64,000 nt of DNA from Agromyces fucosus (GCF_004134865.1 NZ_SDPO01000002.1:186001-250000), one strand, 5' to 3'. Shown: positions 33,808 to 43,104, numbered from the stretch's first letter. Notes: a model not told the origin generated them from the letters alone. Translations and numbers: made by a program.

Positions 33808-35022
33808 TCAGTCGGTGAGCGATGCCGTCTCGGCGGAGGCGTCGATCGCGAGTTCGGCGGCGCCGATGAGCTCGGGTTGGTCGAGGCGAGCCGCCGCGAG
33901 GGTGGGCTCGTAGGGGATGCGGCCCTTCAGCCTGCGGGCGATCGCCGGAACGAGCAGATCTGCTGCGGCGCGACCGAAGCCGCCGCCCAGCACCACGAGC
34001 TCGGGGTTGAGCAGCACGCTCGCGTTGCCGATCGCGAGCGAGAGATCGTCGACGACCTCGTCGAACACCGCGACCGCCTGCGCATCGCCGCTGCGGACGT
34101 GGTGGAGGAACTCTTCGGTGCCGTGCGGCTCGGGGTCGGTCGATGCGACGGCGTCGGAGGACCGCGAGAGGATGCCGGCGGCGCCGACCCTGGAGTCGAG
34201 GTCGCCGAAGCCCGGCCACGGGCTCGAGAGCGATGCCCGGCCGAGCAGGGTGTAGCCGAGCTCGCCTGCTGCGCCACCGGCGCCCCGGTACAGGTGCCCG
34301 TCGAGGATGAGCGCGGCACCGACTCCCGTTCCGATCGCGACCGTCAGCACGTCGCGGTGGCCCTGTGCTGCGCCGTGCCGGTGCTCGGCGAGGGCGACGA
34401 GGTTGACGTCGTTCTCGATCAGCACCGGCAGTTGCAGCCGCTCCTCGAGCAGGGCGACGAGCGGGAAGTCGAACCACTGCAGCGCGGGAGCGAATTCGAC
34501 GCGGCCGCTGTGGCGACGCACCACGCCGGGAACGCCCACCGCTACCGCGTGCACCGGGGACTTCATCGCGGCCGCCTCGTCGACGAGTTCGGTGGCGAGT
34601 GCGGCGAGGGCGTCGAAGAAGGACTTCGCCGCCCGTCTCGTGTCCGCGGCGACGAGACGCTCTCGGGTGATCAGCACCTGTGCCTCGAGGTCGGTGACGG
34701 CTCCGGCGACCTTGCGCCCGCCGATGTCGATCGCGAGCACCGAGCGGGCAGCGGCATTGAACTCGACGAGTCGTGCCGGCCTGCCGCCGGTCGACTCCGC
34801 GACGCCGGTCTCGGAGAGCACGCCGTCGTCGACGAGTCGGTCGACCAGGCGGTTGGCGGTCGCCGTGCTCAGGCCGGTGCGACGTGCGAGCTCGGACCTG
34901 GACATCGGCCCCGACGCGCGCAGCACGTCGACCAGCACCGTGCTGTTCACGCGGGAGGCGGTGCGGTTCGATGCAGTTCGCGGCGCCGTGCGGCGTTCGC
35001 TCGAGTCGGGCATGTTTCTCAT
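33808..35022 (-). CDS. ROK-family regulator of the 33-44 kb operon
   Basis: A 404-residue ROK protein with an N-terminal winged helix (residues 27-85: STVLVDVLRASGPMSRSELARRTGLSTATANRLVDRL). Its ROK domain keeps VLAIDIGGRKVAGAV and IENDVNLVALAE. Unlike the two ROK regulators at 4.6 and 9.1 kb, it lacks the CxCGxxGC zinc motif; the equivalent stretch reads GRASLSSPWPGFGDLDSR. It lies inside the operon, 15 bases ahead of nagB, and probably controls the promoter at 43 kb in response to a phosphorylated or free amino sugar. ATG 35022 or 35013 may be the true start; neither has a strong ribosome-binding site. Confidence 0.88.
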   Translation of the reverse strand: MRNMPDSSERRTAPRTASNRTASRVNSTVLVDVLRASGPMSRSELARRTGLSTATANRLVDRLVDDGVLSETGVAESTGGRPARLVEFNAAARSVLAIDIGGRKVAGAVTDLEAQVLITRERLVAADTRRAAKSFFDALAALATELVDEAAAMKSPVHAVAVGVPGVVRRHSGRVEFAPALQWFDFPLVALLEERLQLPVLIENDVNLVALAEHRHGAAQGHRDVLTVAIGTGVGAALILDGHLYRGAGGAAGELGYTLLGRASLSSPWPGFGDLDSRVGAAGILSRSSDAVASTDPEPHGTEEFLHHVRSGDAQAVAVFDEVVDDLSLAIGNASVLLNPELVVLGGGFGRAAADLLVPAIARRLKGRIPYEPTLAAARLDQPELIGAAELAIDASAETASLTD

Positions 35023-35050
35023 CTTGGCCGTTTCTCGTTCGGTTGGGCGC

Positions 35051-35770
35051 TCACAGCGCGGAGATGCCGCTGATGAGGGCGAAGACGCCGCCCGCGAGCG
35101 CGACGATGCGCGTCAGCAGGTTCGCGACCGACAGCCGGATGCGATGACGCACGGCTCCCCCGACCAGCGCACCGACGCCGACCGCGGTCGCCGCGACGAC
35201 GAAGAGCGGCCACGGCACCGCCACCGGCCAGCCGTGTCCCAGCACCACGAACGGAACCGTGAGCAGCAGCACGACCTGCAGGTTGGGCACGAACGACTCG
35301 CCCCAGGACTTCGCCGCACCGTGGGCCGCAGCGGCCGGGCCGCCGAGGCCCGCGAGTGCGGCCGAGACCCCGGTCATCATCCCGGCCGCGACCGGCGAGC
35401 CGACCACGGTGAGCGCCGGCCCGGCCATCCGGACGCCGACGACGATCGTCGCCGCGACGACCAGGCCGCCCGCGACGATGTTCGATGCCGCTTCGCTGAG
35501 CGATCGAGCGAGGAGCAGGGCGGGGATCATCGTGACGAGGGTGACGGCGGAGAGTGCCACGATCGCCCTGGGCTGCAGCGAGCGCCAGGTCGCGGCAAGC
35601 GCGACGAGGCTCGACATCGCGCCGATCACGGCCACGAACGGAACCGCCTGCGTGCCGAGCACCGCGAGCGCCGCCGGAGTGGCGATGAGCGCGAACCCGA
35701 GTCCCGTGATCCGCTGCGCGGCCCCGGCGATGAAGATCGTCGCGATGAGTGCGAGCCATGCCGCCGTCAC
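35051..35770 (-). CDS. TauE/SafE family membrane exporter
   Basis: A 239-residue membrane protein with about eight helices in the two-repeat arrangement of TauE/SafE transporters. The first repeat motif is AGAAQRITGLGFALIATPALAV in all but minor positions (residues 15-36), and the second is MMTGVSAALAGLGGPAAAAHG near 130. The family exports sulfite, sulfonates, sulfoacetate or related organic anions. It overlaps the metallohydrolase gene by 4 bases (ATGA), so its job belongs to the operon. Export of sulfite or a small organosulfonate released by catabolism is a reasonable inference. Confidence 0.85.
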   Translation of the reverse strand: MTAAWLALIATIFIAGAAQRITGLGFALIATPAALAVLGTQAVPFVAVIGAMSSLVALAATWRSLQPRAIVALSAVTLVTMIPALLLARSLSEAASNIVAGGLVVAATIVVGVRMAGPALTVVGSPVAAGMMTGVSAALAGLGGPAAAAHGAAKSWGESFVPNLQVVLLLTVPFVVLGHGWPVAVPWPLFVVAATAVGVGALVGGAVRHRIRLSVANLLTRIVALAGGVFALISGISAL

Positions 35771-37317
35771 CTCGCTTCGCCGCGGCGCGCCCAGATCGGC
35801 GAGCTCCAGGCGTATTGCTCGTTGTGCTGACGGACCCGCACGTAGTACCAGTCCTCAGCGGCATCCGTGCCCTCGTCCTCGACGCTCCACTCGAGGTCGA
35901 GGGCCGACGACGGTTCGGCGCGCTCGAACACGTAGCCGCCGCTGATGAAGCCGCCGAGGAAGCCGACTCGGGGGCCGGCGAGCAGTTCGCCGACCGTGTG
36001 CACGACCTCGCGCCCGTTGATGCGAGCGCGCACGGTGGTGCGGTCGTCGCCGGTCAGGTGCAACGCGATGCGCTGCGTGGCATCCGTCATCACGTTCGGG
36101 TTGCCGTTCGTGCGCGTGTTCAGCGTGACGCGTCGTTCGTCGAGCTGCTCCCACGACGAGAAAGCGTAGTGCTCGGGTTCGGCAGCACTGGGGGCGACGA
36201 CGTCGTAGCCGTGCAGGCGCGGCTCGACCGCGTCGATCCTGCCGCCGTCGACCTCGATCTCGACGTCCCAGGCCGTGTCCACGCCGACCTCTCCCCACCC
36301 GAAGCCGAGGGAGACCACTCCGTGGAACCCGCCAGTTGTCTCGGCGCCCGGCGCCGGGCGTGTGCGTGCCACGACCTGGCCGTTGCGGACGAGTTCGACG
36401 TAGTCGATCGACGAGCCTCCGCGAACCGCGATGTCGAACCGGCGCACGCCGTCGGCCACGACATCGGATCCCATCGGTGCTCCGTCGAGCGAGACCGCCA
36501 GCATGATGCGGTCGCCCGTGACGCAGTACGTGCGGCGCTCCCGGATCGCCGACCAGATGCCCTCGCGCGTGAGTTCTTCGGCCCACACCATGGCGCGGCC
36601 GTACCCGTAGCTGCCCGGGTGGGCGCTGTGGTGGTCGGTCGAGCCGATGAAGCCGAACCGATGCCCGGCCGTCAGCCCGGCGTAGGCCATGCTGCCGACG
36701 TCGCGCGGCCCCATCGTGTGCAAGTACTGGCGCGGCGCGTGGTCGTCTTCACCGTTGCCGTGCATCGAGACCAGCTCGATGACCGGCGAGAGCTCTTCGG
36801 TGTACGTCGCCCAGTTGATGCCGCGAAAGCCCTTGAGGTAGCCGATGTGGTGCGGCAGCATCATGCCGGGAAGCCCCTGCCCGCCGAGGTTCCGCAACGA
36901 CTGGCGGAGTTCTTCGAGGCTGCCCGAGCTCGCGGGCTCGAGCGGTCCGCGGCCGGCGCGGTAGTACACGCAGTGATCGCCGTAGGTCATCGAGTGCCAC
37001 TCGAAGGAGAGGAACGAGACGAACCGGCCGTCTTCGTGCGCGGCCTCGGTGACGTCCTGCACGTGCTCCCAGCCGTCGCGCAGCCGGGTGAAGCCCTGCC
37101 TGTGGTAGTCGGCGACGTGCGCGGGGTCTTCGGGCATGTCGTGCCAGTTCGCATGGCCGGTGACCGTCGCGAAGTCGAGCTGCAGTTGCGCGTTGCGATA
37201 CGCGTCCTCGATCGTGCCGTGGCCGTAGCTGATGCCGCAGTGGTTGTGCAGGTCGCCGGCGTACGCGGTGAGCCCGGCGTATCCGTCGAGCGAGGTGGTG
37301 GGTCTCAGGAGAGCCAT
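35767..37317 (-). CDS. PHP-domain metallohydrolase (CehA/McbA type)
   Basis: A 516-residue protein with an N-terminal PHP domain. The first metal motif is GDLHNHCGISYGHGTIEDAY (residues 21-40). Other ligands are in ATVTGHANWHDMPED, VSFLSFEWHSM, MLPHHIGYLKG and FIGSTDHHSAHPGSYG. The C-terminal ~200 residues are beta-rich and resemble an Ig-like accessory domain. CehA/McbA enzymes hydrolyse carbamates and esters, and other PHP proteins are phosphatases or phosphoesterases. It has no signal peptide. The gene overlaps neighbours on both sides (13 and 4 bases), showing tight coexpression with two dehydrogenases and an exporter. The substrate is not assignable from sequence. Confidence 0.8.
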   Translation of the reverse strand: MALLRPTTSLDGYAGLTAYAGDLHNHCGISYGHGTIEDAYRNAQLQLDFATVTGHANWHDMPEDPAHVADYHRQGFTRLRDGWEHVQDVTEAAHEDGRFVSFLSFEWHSMTYGDHCVYYRAGRGPLEPASSGSLEELRQSLRNLGGQGLPGMMLPHHIGYLKGFRGINWATYTEELSPVIELVSMHGNGEDDHAPRQYLHTMGPRDVGSMAYAGLTAGHRFGFIGSTDHHSAHPGSYGYGRAMVWAEELTREGIWSAIRERRTYCVTGDRIMLAVSLDGAPMGSDVVADGVRRFDIAVRGGSSIDYVELVRNGQVVARTRPAPGAETTGGFHGVVSLGFGWGEVGVDTAWDVEIEVDGGRIDAVEPRLHGYDVVAPSAAEPEHYAFSSWEQLDERRVTLNTRTNGNPNVMTDATQRIALHLTGDDRTTVRARINGREVVHTVGELLAGPRVGFLGGFISGGYVFERAEPSSALDLEWSVEDEGTDAAEDWYYVRVRQHNEQYAWSSPIWARRGEAR

Positions 37318-38348
37318 GTCGTCCTTCCGGTCCGTGCGGATTCGTAGGCGGCCTCGACGAGTCGGAGGGCGGCTTCGGCGTCATCGAGGCCGGCCGCCGG
37401 GTCGCGGCCGTCGGCGAGCGCGTCGAGCAGGTCGGTGATGCCGAGGCCGTGGAAGCCGCCTGAGGAGAACACCGGCACGATGCCGAGGTCCTCCCACTCG
37501 CGTGCTGCTGCGGCATCCGCGCTGCGGCGCACGACCCGTCGCAGCAGCGACTCGCCGCTGAGTCCCCGCGAGGCCATGTCGACGCCACCGAGGTCGACGG
37601 TCGCGTCGCGACCGTGCACTTCGATGCTGCCGGATGCCCCGGCCATCGACCACGACGTCGTGATCGAGACGACCGGGCCGCGCCGGTACTGCACCGTGAT
37701 CACGGCCGTGTCCTCCACCGCGAGGCCCGTCGCAGATGAGACGTGGGCGGTGATCGCATCCGGCTCGCCGAGCAGCCAGCGGCAGAAGTCGAGGGTGTGG
37801 ATGCCCTCGTCGAGCAGCGCGCCGGCGCCCGCAGCGACCGGGTCGGTGAACCACGACGACCGGAACCCGTCGTCCCAGGCCTGCGAGTGACCGTGCCGGA
37901 TCCGGACGGAGGCGATCGGGCCGAGCTCGCCCGCGGCGACCAGCCGTCGCACGGCGAGACTCGCCGGATCGAGCCGCTTCGGCAGGTTCTGGGCGAAGAC
38001 GACGCCGGATGCCTCGACGGCCTGCCGTACGGCGGCGAATGACGCGAGATCGGCGGTCGGCGGCTTCTCGAGCAGCAGGTGGCAGCCGGCCTCAGCGGCC
38101 GCGACCGCGTCGTCGCGATGGTCGCTCGTCACCGAGGCGATGGCGACGACGTCGGCGTCCGCGAGGAGCGCCTCCCGTGAGTCCCAGGCCGTGGTGCCGG
38201 CCCCGGCGGCGAAGCGGGCACGGAGCACGGCGTCGCGATCCCAGACGCCGACGAGTTCGGCGTGAGGGTGCGCGGCGACCGCGGCGACCCAGTCGGTGGC
38301 GTGATAGTGGCTCAACCCGATGAAGGCCACCCGTTGCGTCTTCGTCAT
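37305..38348 (-). CDS. Gfo/Idh/MocA family dehydrogenase (first of a pair)
   Basis: A 347-residue NAD(P)-dependent sugar dehydrogenase. The Rossmann segment is RVAFIGLSHYHATDWVAAVAAHPHAELVGVWD, with a His/Tyr-containing variant of the G-x-G loop. The cofactor/catalytic motif is HLLLEKPPTADL near 90. GAGALLDEGIHTLDFCRWLLG at about 196-216 carries the catalytic histidine (D-x-x-I/V-H). Full family length. It overlaps both the second dehydrogenase gene (4 bases) and the metallohydrolase (13 bases). Pairs of such enzymes often carry out successive oxidations or 3-keto-type glycoside cleavage; that is inference here. Confidence 0.88.
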   Translation of the reverse strand: MTKTQRVAFIGLSHYHATDWVAAVAAHPHAELVGVWDRDAVLRARFAAGAGTTAWDSREALLADADVVAIASVTSDHRDDAVAAAEAGCHLLLEKPPTADLASFAAVRQAVEASGVVFAQNLPKRLDPASLAVRRLVAAGELGPIASVRIRHGHSQAWDDGFRSSWFTDPVAAGAGALLDEGIHTLDFCRWLLGEPDAITAHVSSATGLAVEDTAVITVQYRRGPVVSITTSWSMAGASGSIEVHGRDATVDLGGVDMASRGLSGESLLRRVVRRSADAAAAREWEDLGIVPVFSSGGFHGLGITDLLDALADGRDPAAGLDDAEAALRLVEAAYESARTGRTTWLS

Positions 38349-39391
38349 ATCGTGCCCCGCTCCTCGCCGGGAAGTTCGATGGTGCGCTGTTCGCGCGCGG
38401 CCTGGCCGACGATCTCGGCGACGTGGAGTCCCCGCACCGCGTCACGCGCGGTGCCGTCATCTGCGCCTCGCCGCACCGAATCGATCCAGGCCCGATGGTG
38501 CCGGAATCCGAGGACCGGTTCGCGGTCGAGTTCGAGGGCCTGCCACTCGCCGCTGCGCCAATGGATGCCGATCGGCGATGACGGGGTGCGAAGCACGGCG
38601 GATGCCTCGGTGCCGTGTACCTCCATGGCGAACCGTTCGGTGCCGCCTGCCTCGGCCCAGCACTGCTCGTGCGAGACGAGCACGCCGTTCGCGAGGCGGT
38701 AGTGGGCGAGCGCGTGGTCGGGCACCGAGCTCTGGATGACCTCGCCGTCGCGCATCGTGCGCAGCGGCATCCGGGTCGCAGTCATGGCCTGCACCGAAGT
38801 GATGCGGCCGAGCAGGTGCTCCACGAGGTCGATGCCGTGAACTCCGAGTTGCCCTACGACGCCCGCCATCGGGCCGTTCCCCTGGTAGAACCAGCCGCCC
38901 CAGTCGGGCCCCGGCGTGGCGTTTCGGATCCTCGCGCTCATGATCTCGCCGAGCGCGCCGCTGCGGAGCACCGCCTCGAGCGCGACCGTCGCGTCGAGGT
39001 GCCGGTGCATGAAGCTCGCCGAGATGAGGTGCGGAGGCGAATCGGCGACGAGCGCTGCGGCATCCGCCAGCGACGCGGCCAGCGGCTTCTGCACCATCAC
39101 CGCGATGCCCTCGGCGATGAGTGCGCGAGCGAGGTCGGCGTGCGTGTCGTCGGGCGTCGCGATGATCGCGACGTCGACGAGACCGCGGAGATCGCGCCAG
39201 TCCGTCAGCGCGTGCGGAGCGCCGTAGCGGGCCGCCGCGGAGACGGCCCGCTCTGGCCTGGTGGCGACGATCGCCTCGACCGGCGCATCCTCGAGCGCCG
39301 CGAGGGCGTCGAGGTGGTACGCGCTGATGAGCCCGGCACCGACGACGCCGACGCGACTGGGGAGAGGCGCGTCGCCGGTACCGGGAGTCAT
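38345..39391 (-). CDS. Gfo/Idh/MocA family dehydrogenase (second of a pair)
   Basis: A 348-residue NAD(P)-dependent oxidoreductase with a classical dinucleotide loop VGVVGAGLISAYHLDAL (residues 13-29). AIIATPDDTHADLA follows near 75 and AVMVQKPLAASLADA near 98, where Gln replaces the Glu of the usual EKP. GVVGQLGVHGIDLVEHLLG near 178 contains the catalytic His. It differs clearly from the neighbouring paralogue, so the two are not a recent duplication. It follows the binding-protein gene by 25 bases. The substrate is presumably the compound imported by the upstream ABC transporter. Confidence 0.88.
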   Translation of the reverse strand: MTPGTGDAPLPSRVGVVGAGLISAYHLDALAALEDAPVEAIVATRPERAVSAAARYGAPHALTDWRDLRGLVDVAIIATPDDTHADLARALIAEGIAVMVQKPLAASLADAAALVADSPPHLISASFMHRHLDATVALEAVLRSGALGEIMSARIRNATPGPDWGGWFYQGNGPMAGVVGQLGVHGIDLVEHLLGRITSVQAMTATRMPLRTMRDGEVIQSSVPDHALAHYRLANGVLVSHEQCWAEAGGTERFAMEVHGTEASAVLRTPSSPIGIHWRSGEWQALELDREPVLGFRHHRAWIDSVRRGADDGTARDAVRGLHVAEIVGQAAREQRTIELPGEERGTI

Positions 39392-39416
39392 CTCGTGTCT
39401 CGCTTTCCGGGCCGGG

Positions 39417-40478
39417 TCAGCGACCGTCGGCGAACAGGAGCGCGTTGGCCATGGCCGAATCGTTCAGCCAGATCGGCTCGGTGACGTCCGTCGCGGTGCC
39501 GTTGCGCACCAGCATCTCCTGGTAGGCATTGACGCTGTCAGCGGCGTCGCCCGACTCGAAGATGTCGATGCCGCCCGGCAGGTCGACCCACTCGTAGAGG
39601 TCGATGGTGCGCTTCAGGTCCTCCTCCGTCTGCGTAACGCCCGTCTCCTCGTAGAAGCCCTGCGCGAGTTCGAGCGCCTGCTCGGGGTCGGAGGCGAACA
39701 ACGCATTCGCGCGGAAGACCGCCTCGGTGAAGCGCGCGACGGCGTCGGGGTGCTCCTCGAGGAACTCCTTGCGCACGACCATCGTCGGATAGGCCGCGAC
39801 GTCGAGCTTGCTCGTGTCGCAGATGTTCTCGTAGCCGTCGGCCTCGAGCTGGAACGCGAAGGGCGGGTACGCCGAGGCGGCGACGCCGTTGCCCGACTGC
39901 ATCGCGGCGACGAGGTCGACCGGTGCGAGGTTCACCGCATCGATGTCGCTGATCGACAGGCCGAACTGGTCGAGGCAGCCCTCGAAGAACAGCTGGTCGG
40001 TCGAGCCCTGCGTGAAGAGCACCGGTTGACCTGCGAGCTTGTCGTCGGCGTTCTTCGCGGTGATGCCCGAGTCGCTCTTCACGTAGACGCCGTGCGCATG
40101 CGGTTCGTTGCCGAAGAAGCCGATGGTCTGGAGCTCCCAGGCGCGGCCGGCGTTGATTGCCGGCAGCTCGCCGGTGAAGGCGATGTCCCAGTCTCCACGA
40201 AGGCCCGCCTCGACCTGCGGGGCCCCGTTCGGGTACAGCTCGGCGAGCTCGACGTTCACCTCGTTCTCATCGAAGTAGCCGAGTTCCTGGGCAGCCCACC
40301 ACTGGGAGAGCGCGAAGACCGGCTGCGCCCCGACGCGGATGGTGACGTCGTCGACGGCACCCGCCGAAGCCGAGGGGTCGGGGGCGGGGGCTGCCGAAGG
40401 GGCGCAACCGGAGAGCGCGACGGTTGCAGCGGCGGCGATGCTCGCGCCGACGAGCGCGATGCGGGGGATGCGACGCAT
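39417..40478 (-). CDS. ABC transporter substrate-binding lipoprotein (NMT1/SsuA/ThiY type)
   Basis: A 353-residue solute-binding protein. The lipobox LSGC gives an anchored Cys near residue 25. The fold shows VTIRVGAQPVFALSQWWAAQELGYFDENEVNVELAEL, PQVEAGLRGDWDIAFTGELPAINAGRAW and LAGQPVLFTQGSTDQLFFEGCL, the pattern of nitrate/sulfonate/taurine/thiamine-precursor binding proteins. This family binds small nitrogen- or sulfur-containing organic anions or amines, not oligosaccharides. ATG 40478 has AAGGAAA upstream; an ATG 12 codons earlier is unlikely. The gene follows the ATPase gene after a 134-base gap with a CA-rich repeat. Confidence 0.88.
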   Translation of the reverse strand: MRRIPRIALVGASIAAAATVALSGCAPSAAPAPDPSASAGAVDDVTIRVGAQPVFALSQWWAAQELGYFDENEVNVELAELYPNGAPQVEAGLRGDWDIAFTGELPAINAGRAWELQTIGFFGNEPHAHGVYVKSDSGITAKNADDKLAGQPVLFTQGSTDQLFFEGCLDQFGLSISDIDAVNLAPVDLVAAMQSGNGVAASAYPPFAFQLEADGYENICDTSKLDVAAYPTMVVRKEFLEEHPDAVARFTEAVFRANALFASDPEQALELAQGFYEETGVTQTEEDLKRTIDLYEWVDLPGGIDIFESGDAADSVNAYQEMLVRNGTATDVTEPIWLNDSAMANALLFADGR

Positions 40479-40547
40479 GAGTGTTTCCTTCCGTGTGAGT
40501 GGTGCAGGGGCCATCCGGTGGGGATGGGGTGTGCTGTGGTGCTGTCG

Positions 40548-40589
40548 TGCTGTGTTTGCTGTGTTTGCTGTGTTTGCTGTTGCTGTGTT
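40548..40589 (-). repeat. Nine-base tandem repeat between ATPase and binding-protein genes
   Basis: Plus-strand unit TGCTGTGTT occurs three times in tandem (40548-40574), then TGCTGT, then once more (40581-40589). In the transcript it reads as repeated AACACAGCA, a CA-rich and structure-poor leader ahead of the binding-protein ribosome-binding site. Copy number could vary by slippage. Confidence 0.8.
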
Positions 40590-40612
40590 GCGGCTTGTGG
40601 GTCGGCGGTCGG

Positions 40613-41416
40613 TCAGGCTGGCCTGGGGCTCGAGATCTCCTCGCGGACGGAAGACCAGATGCGCTCACGCCAGTAGGCGAAGCGCTCGCTCGTGTAGGCG
40701 TCGTCGACGGGACCGCCGCGCCAGGCCTCACGGCCCTCGATCTCGACGTCCTCCTTGATCCGGCCGGGGCGCGCGGTCATCACGAGTACGCGATCGGACA
40801 TGAAGACGGCCTCTTCGACGGCGTGCGTGATCATCAGGACCGTCAGCTGCTGCTCGCGGCAGATCCTGGAGATGTCCTCCTGCAGGATGATCCGGGTCTG
40901 GGCGTCGAGGGCGCCGAACGGCTCGTCCATGAGGAGCACGTCGGGTCGCATGGCCAGCGAGCGGGCGATCGCCACGCGCTGCTTCATGCCGCCCGAGAGC
41001 TGGCTCGGGTAGTGCTCCTCGAAGCCCGAGAGGCCGACCATGCCGAGGTACTGCTCGACGCGGGAGGCGCGCTCGGTCTTGCTGTGCCCGGCGACGCGGA
41101 GGCCGAAGTCGACGTTCTTGGCGACGGTCATCGCGGGATAGAGGGCGAAGCTCTGGAACACCATGCCGCGGTCGCGGCCCGGGCCGGTGACCTGCTTGCC
41201 GTCGACCGAGATCGTGCCCGACGTCGGGCTCTCGAGGCCCGCGACGATGTGCAGCAGTGTGCTCTTGCCGCAGCCCGAGGGGCCGACGAGGGTGACGAAC
41301 CCGCCGCGCGGCACGTCGAACGAGACGGGGAGCAGCGCCTGGAGCGAGCCCGTGCGGGTGCTGAAGACCTTCGTGAGCTCGCTGATGCGGAGCTTCGGTG
41401 CGTCAGTGTCGGTCAT
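40613..41416 (-). CDS. ABC transporter ATPase (SsuB/TauB type)
   Basis: A 267-residue ATPase with Walker [10 protein letters not shown] near residue 45, Q-loop VFQSFALYP, signature [16 protein letters not shown] near 140, Walker [13 protein letters not shown] and switch His in [11 protein letters not shown]. The sequence clusters by eye with nitrate/sulfonate/taurine importer ATPases. The gene overlaps the downstream end of the second permease gene by 14 bases, and supplies the energy for this importer, in contrast to the ATPase-less sugar importer at 13-16 kb. Confidence 0.92.
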   Translation of the reverse strand: MTDTDAPKLRISELTKVFSTRTGSLQALLPVSFDVPRGGFVTLVGPSGCGKSTLLHIVAGLESPTSGTISVDGKQVTGPGRDRGMVFQSFALYPAMTVAKNVDFGLRVAGHSKTERASRVEQYLGMVGLSGFEEHYPSQLSGGMKQRVAIARSLAMRPDVLLMDEPFGALDAQTRIILQEDISRICREQQLTVLMITHAVEEAVFMSDRVLVMTARPGRIKEDVEIEGREAWRGGPVDDAYTSERFAYWRERIWSSVREEISSPRPA

Positions 41417-42230
41417 CGGTGTTCCTCCAGCGCAGCAATGGGCGAGTGATGAGAATCAGGACCGTGTCGGCGATGAGGCCGATCACGGCGATGGTCAGCA
41501 TGCCGACCACGATCAGGTCGGGTTGGAAGTCCTGCTGTCCGCGGATGATGAGGAACCCCAGGCCGGAGTCGGCGCTGACGAGCTCGGCGGCGATGACGGC
41601 CATGAGGCCGTTGCCGAGCGCCACGCGGAGTCCGCTGATGAGCTGCGGCAGCTCGGTCGGCACCACGACCTGCACGAGTTGGCGGGTCGCCCCGGCACCG
41701 GAGGTGCGCGCGGCCCAGACGATCTGGGAATCGATGCCGCGGGCGCCATGGTACGCGTTGATCACCATCGGCGGGAACGCCGCGATGAACACGAGGGTCA
41801 CCTCGGTCACCAGGCCCGTTCCCATCCAGAGGATGGCGAGCGGGATCCAGGCGAGCGGCGGGATGGATCGCAGTGCGTTGAACAGCGGGCTGACGACCGC
41901 GTCGGCGACCCGGAACCAGCCCATGATCAAGCCGAGCGGAACGCCGATGACGACCGCCATCAGGATGCCGAGGCCCCACCTGGTGAGCGACATGCCCAGA
42001 TGCCCGAAGAGCGTCTGGCCGGCGTACGGCTCGACGACGAGCCGGCCCGCCGTCGAGACGACCTCCGTCAGCGGAGGAAGCGTGCGTGCCGGGATGAGGC
42101 CGAGCAGGTCGCCGAACACGAACCAGGCGGCGAGCAGGGCGACGATGGCGACGGCGCCGCGGGTGAGGGCGGTCGGCACGGTGCGCTTGTGCGCGGTGAC
42201 CTCGGCCATGGCGATGGTGTCAGTGCTCAC
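41403..42230 (-). CDS. ABC transporter permease (SsuC/TauC type)
   Basis: A 275-residue permease with about six to seven membrane helices. The EAA-like cytoplasmic loop here is ARTSGAGATRQLVQVVVPTELPQLISGLRVALGNGL at about 170-205, the shape found in sulfonate/nitrate importers. Conserved RSIPPLAWIPLAILWMGTG is near 125. It overlaps the first permease gene by 11 bases. Most importers of this family use a homodimer encoded by one gene, so two different permeases suggest a heterodimeric channel. Confidence 0.9.
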   Translation of the reverse strand: MSTDTIAMAEVTAHKRTVPTALTRGAVAIVALLAAWFVFGDLLGLIPARTLPPLTEVVSTAGRLVVEPYAGQTLFGHLGMSLTRWGLGILMAVVIGVPLGLIMGWFRVADAVVSPLFNALRSIPPLAWIPLAILWMGTGLVTEVTLVFIAAFPPMVINAYHGARGIDSQIVWAARTSGAGATRQLVQVVVPTELPQLISGLRVALGNGLMAVIAAELVSADSGLGFLIIRGQQDFQPDLIVVGMLTIAVIGLIADTVLILITRPLLRWRNTDDRH

Positions 42231-43020
42231 GGGATGCTCCGTCCCAGACGAGGACGCGTCGGAACGCGAACTTCAACAGGAAGGTCATCAGGATGCCGAG
42301 CAACCCGATGAGGATCATGCCGACCATGATGATGTCGGCTTGGAACGCTGAGCGGGCGATCTGCATCATGTAGCCGATGCCGGCCTGGGCCGCGAGCAGC
42401 TCAGCGGCCACAAGCGTCATCCAGGCGCCGGTGAGTGCGAGGTTCGTGCCGATCAGGATGCGCGGGAGCGCCGTCGGCACCACGACTCCGCGCAGCGTCG
42501 TCATGCGGGACGCGCCGGCCACGCGAGCTGCGCCGATGAGGGCAGGGTCGACGCCGCGCACGGCCTCGTACGCGTTGATCACGCACGGGGCGAACGCCGC
42601 CATGACCACGACGAAGATGCGAGCGCCCGGCGTGATGCCGAACCACAGCAGCGCGAACGGCGTCCACGCGATCGGCGGGATCGGCCGGATCAGGTTGAAC
42701 AGCGGCTCCAGGTACTCGCGCATGCGGCGGTTCCATCCGAAGAGCACGCCGAGCGGAACGCCGACGAGCACTGCGATGATCCATCCGGCCACCACGACCT
42801 GGAGGCTCGCCCAGAGGTGGGCCATCAGTGTCGAACCTTGGTACGGATTGCCCAGCATCCAGATGAACCGGTTCCAGACCGTGACGGGCGAGGGAAGCAT
42901 GACCGAGGGGGCGAGCTTCCAGACGTCGCTTGCGAGGTACCACAACAGCACCGCGAGCACGACGGACGCCACCGAGACTGCCCCGAGTCGCATTCTCCTG
43001 CTCACCCGTCGCACCTCCAT
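42220..43020 (-). CDS. ABC transporter permease (SsuC/TauC type), first gene of the operon
   Basis: A 266-residue permease, homologous to the next gene. RPIPPIAWTPFALLWFGITPG is near 112, and the loop ARVAGASRMTTLRGVVVPTALPRILIGTNLALTGAWM is at about 160-196. It is the promoter-proximal gene of the ten-gene minus-strand unit that ends with nagB. The upstream 209 bases carry an operator palindrome overlapping a TTGACA -35 box and a second, leaderless promoter for the divergent ROK kinase. Confidence 0.9.
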   Translation of the reverse strand: MEVRRVSRRMRLGAVSVASVVLAVLLWYLASDVWKLAPSVMLPSPVTVWNRFIWMLGNPYQGSTLMAHLWASLQVVVAGWIIAVLVGVPLGVLFGWNRRMREYLEPLFNLIRPIPPIAWTPFALLWFGITPGARIFVVVMAAFAPCVINAYEAVRGVDPALIGAARVAGASRMTTLRGVVVPTALPRILIGTNLALTGAWMTLVAAELLAAQAGIGYMMQIARSAFQADIIMVGMILIGLLGILMTFLLKFAFRRVLVWDGASREH

Positions 43021-43081
43021 CCTTGTGATCGTTTGTTCTTCTCAGGTTGAGATGAAGGCAATACTGCATCGGCGGAAATCA

Positions 43082-43104
43082 AATGTCAACACTCGAATGA
43101 CATT
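43082..43104. promoter_or_regulatory. Operator palindrome over the operon's -35 box
   Basis: AATGTCA (43082-43088) and its inverse TGACATT (43098-43104) are separated by 9 bases. A related site, GACATTTGTC, is at 43160-43169. Read on the minus strand, TTGACA (43084-43089) with CAGTAT 17 bases on is a plausible promoter, so a repressor bound here would block it. Confidence 0.6.

Noticed and set aside
33034-35073. 679-residue plus-strand frame opposite nagB and the ROK regulator
   Set aside because: No recognisable domain; antisense to two clear genes.
40548-40589. CRISPR-like repeat
   Set aside because: The unit is 9 bases and directly tandem without spacers; no cas genes are present.
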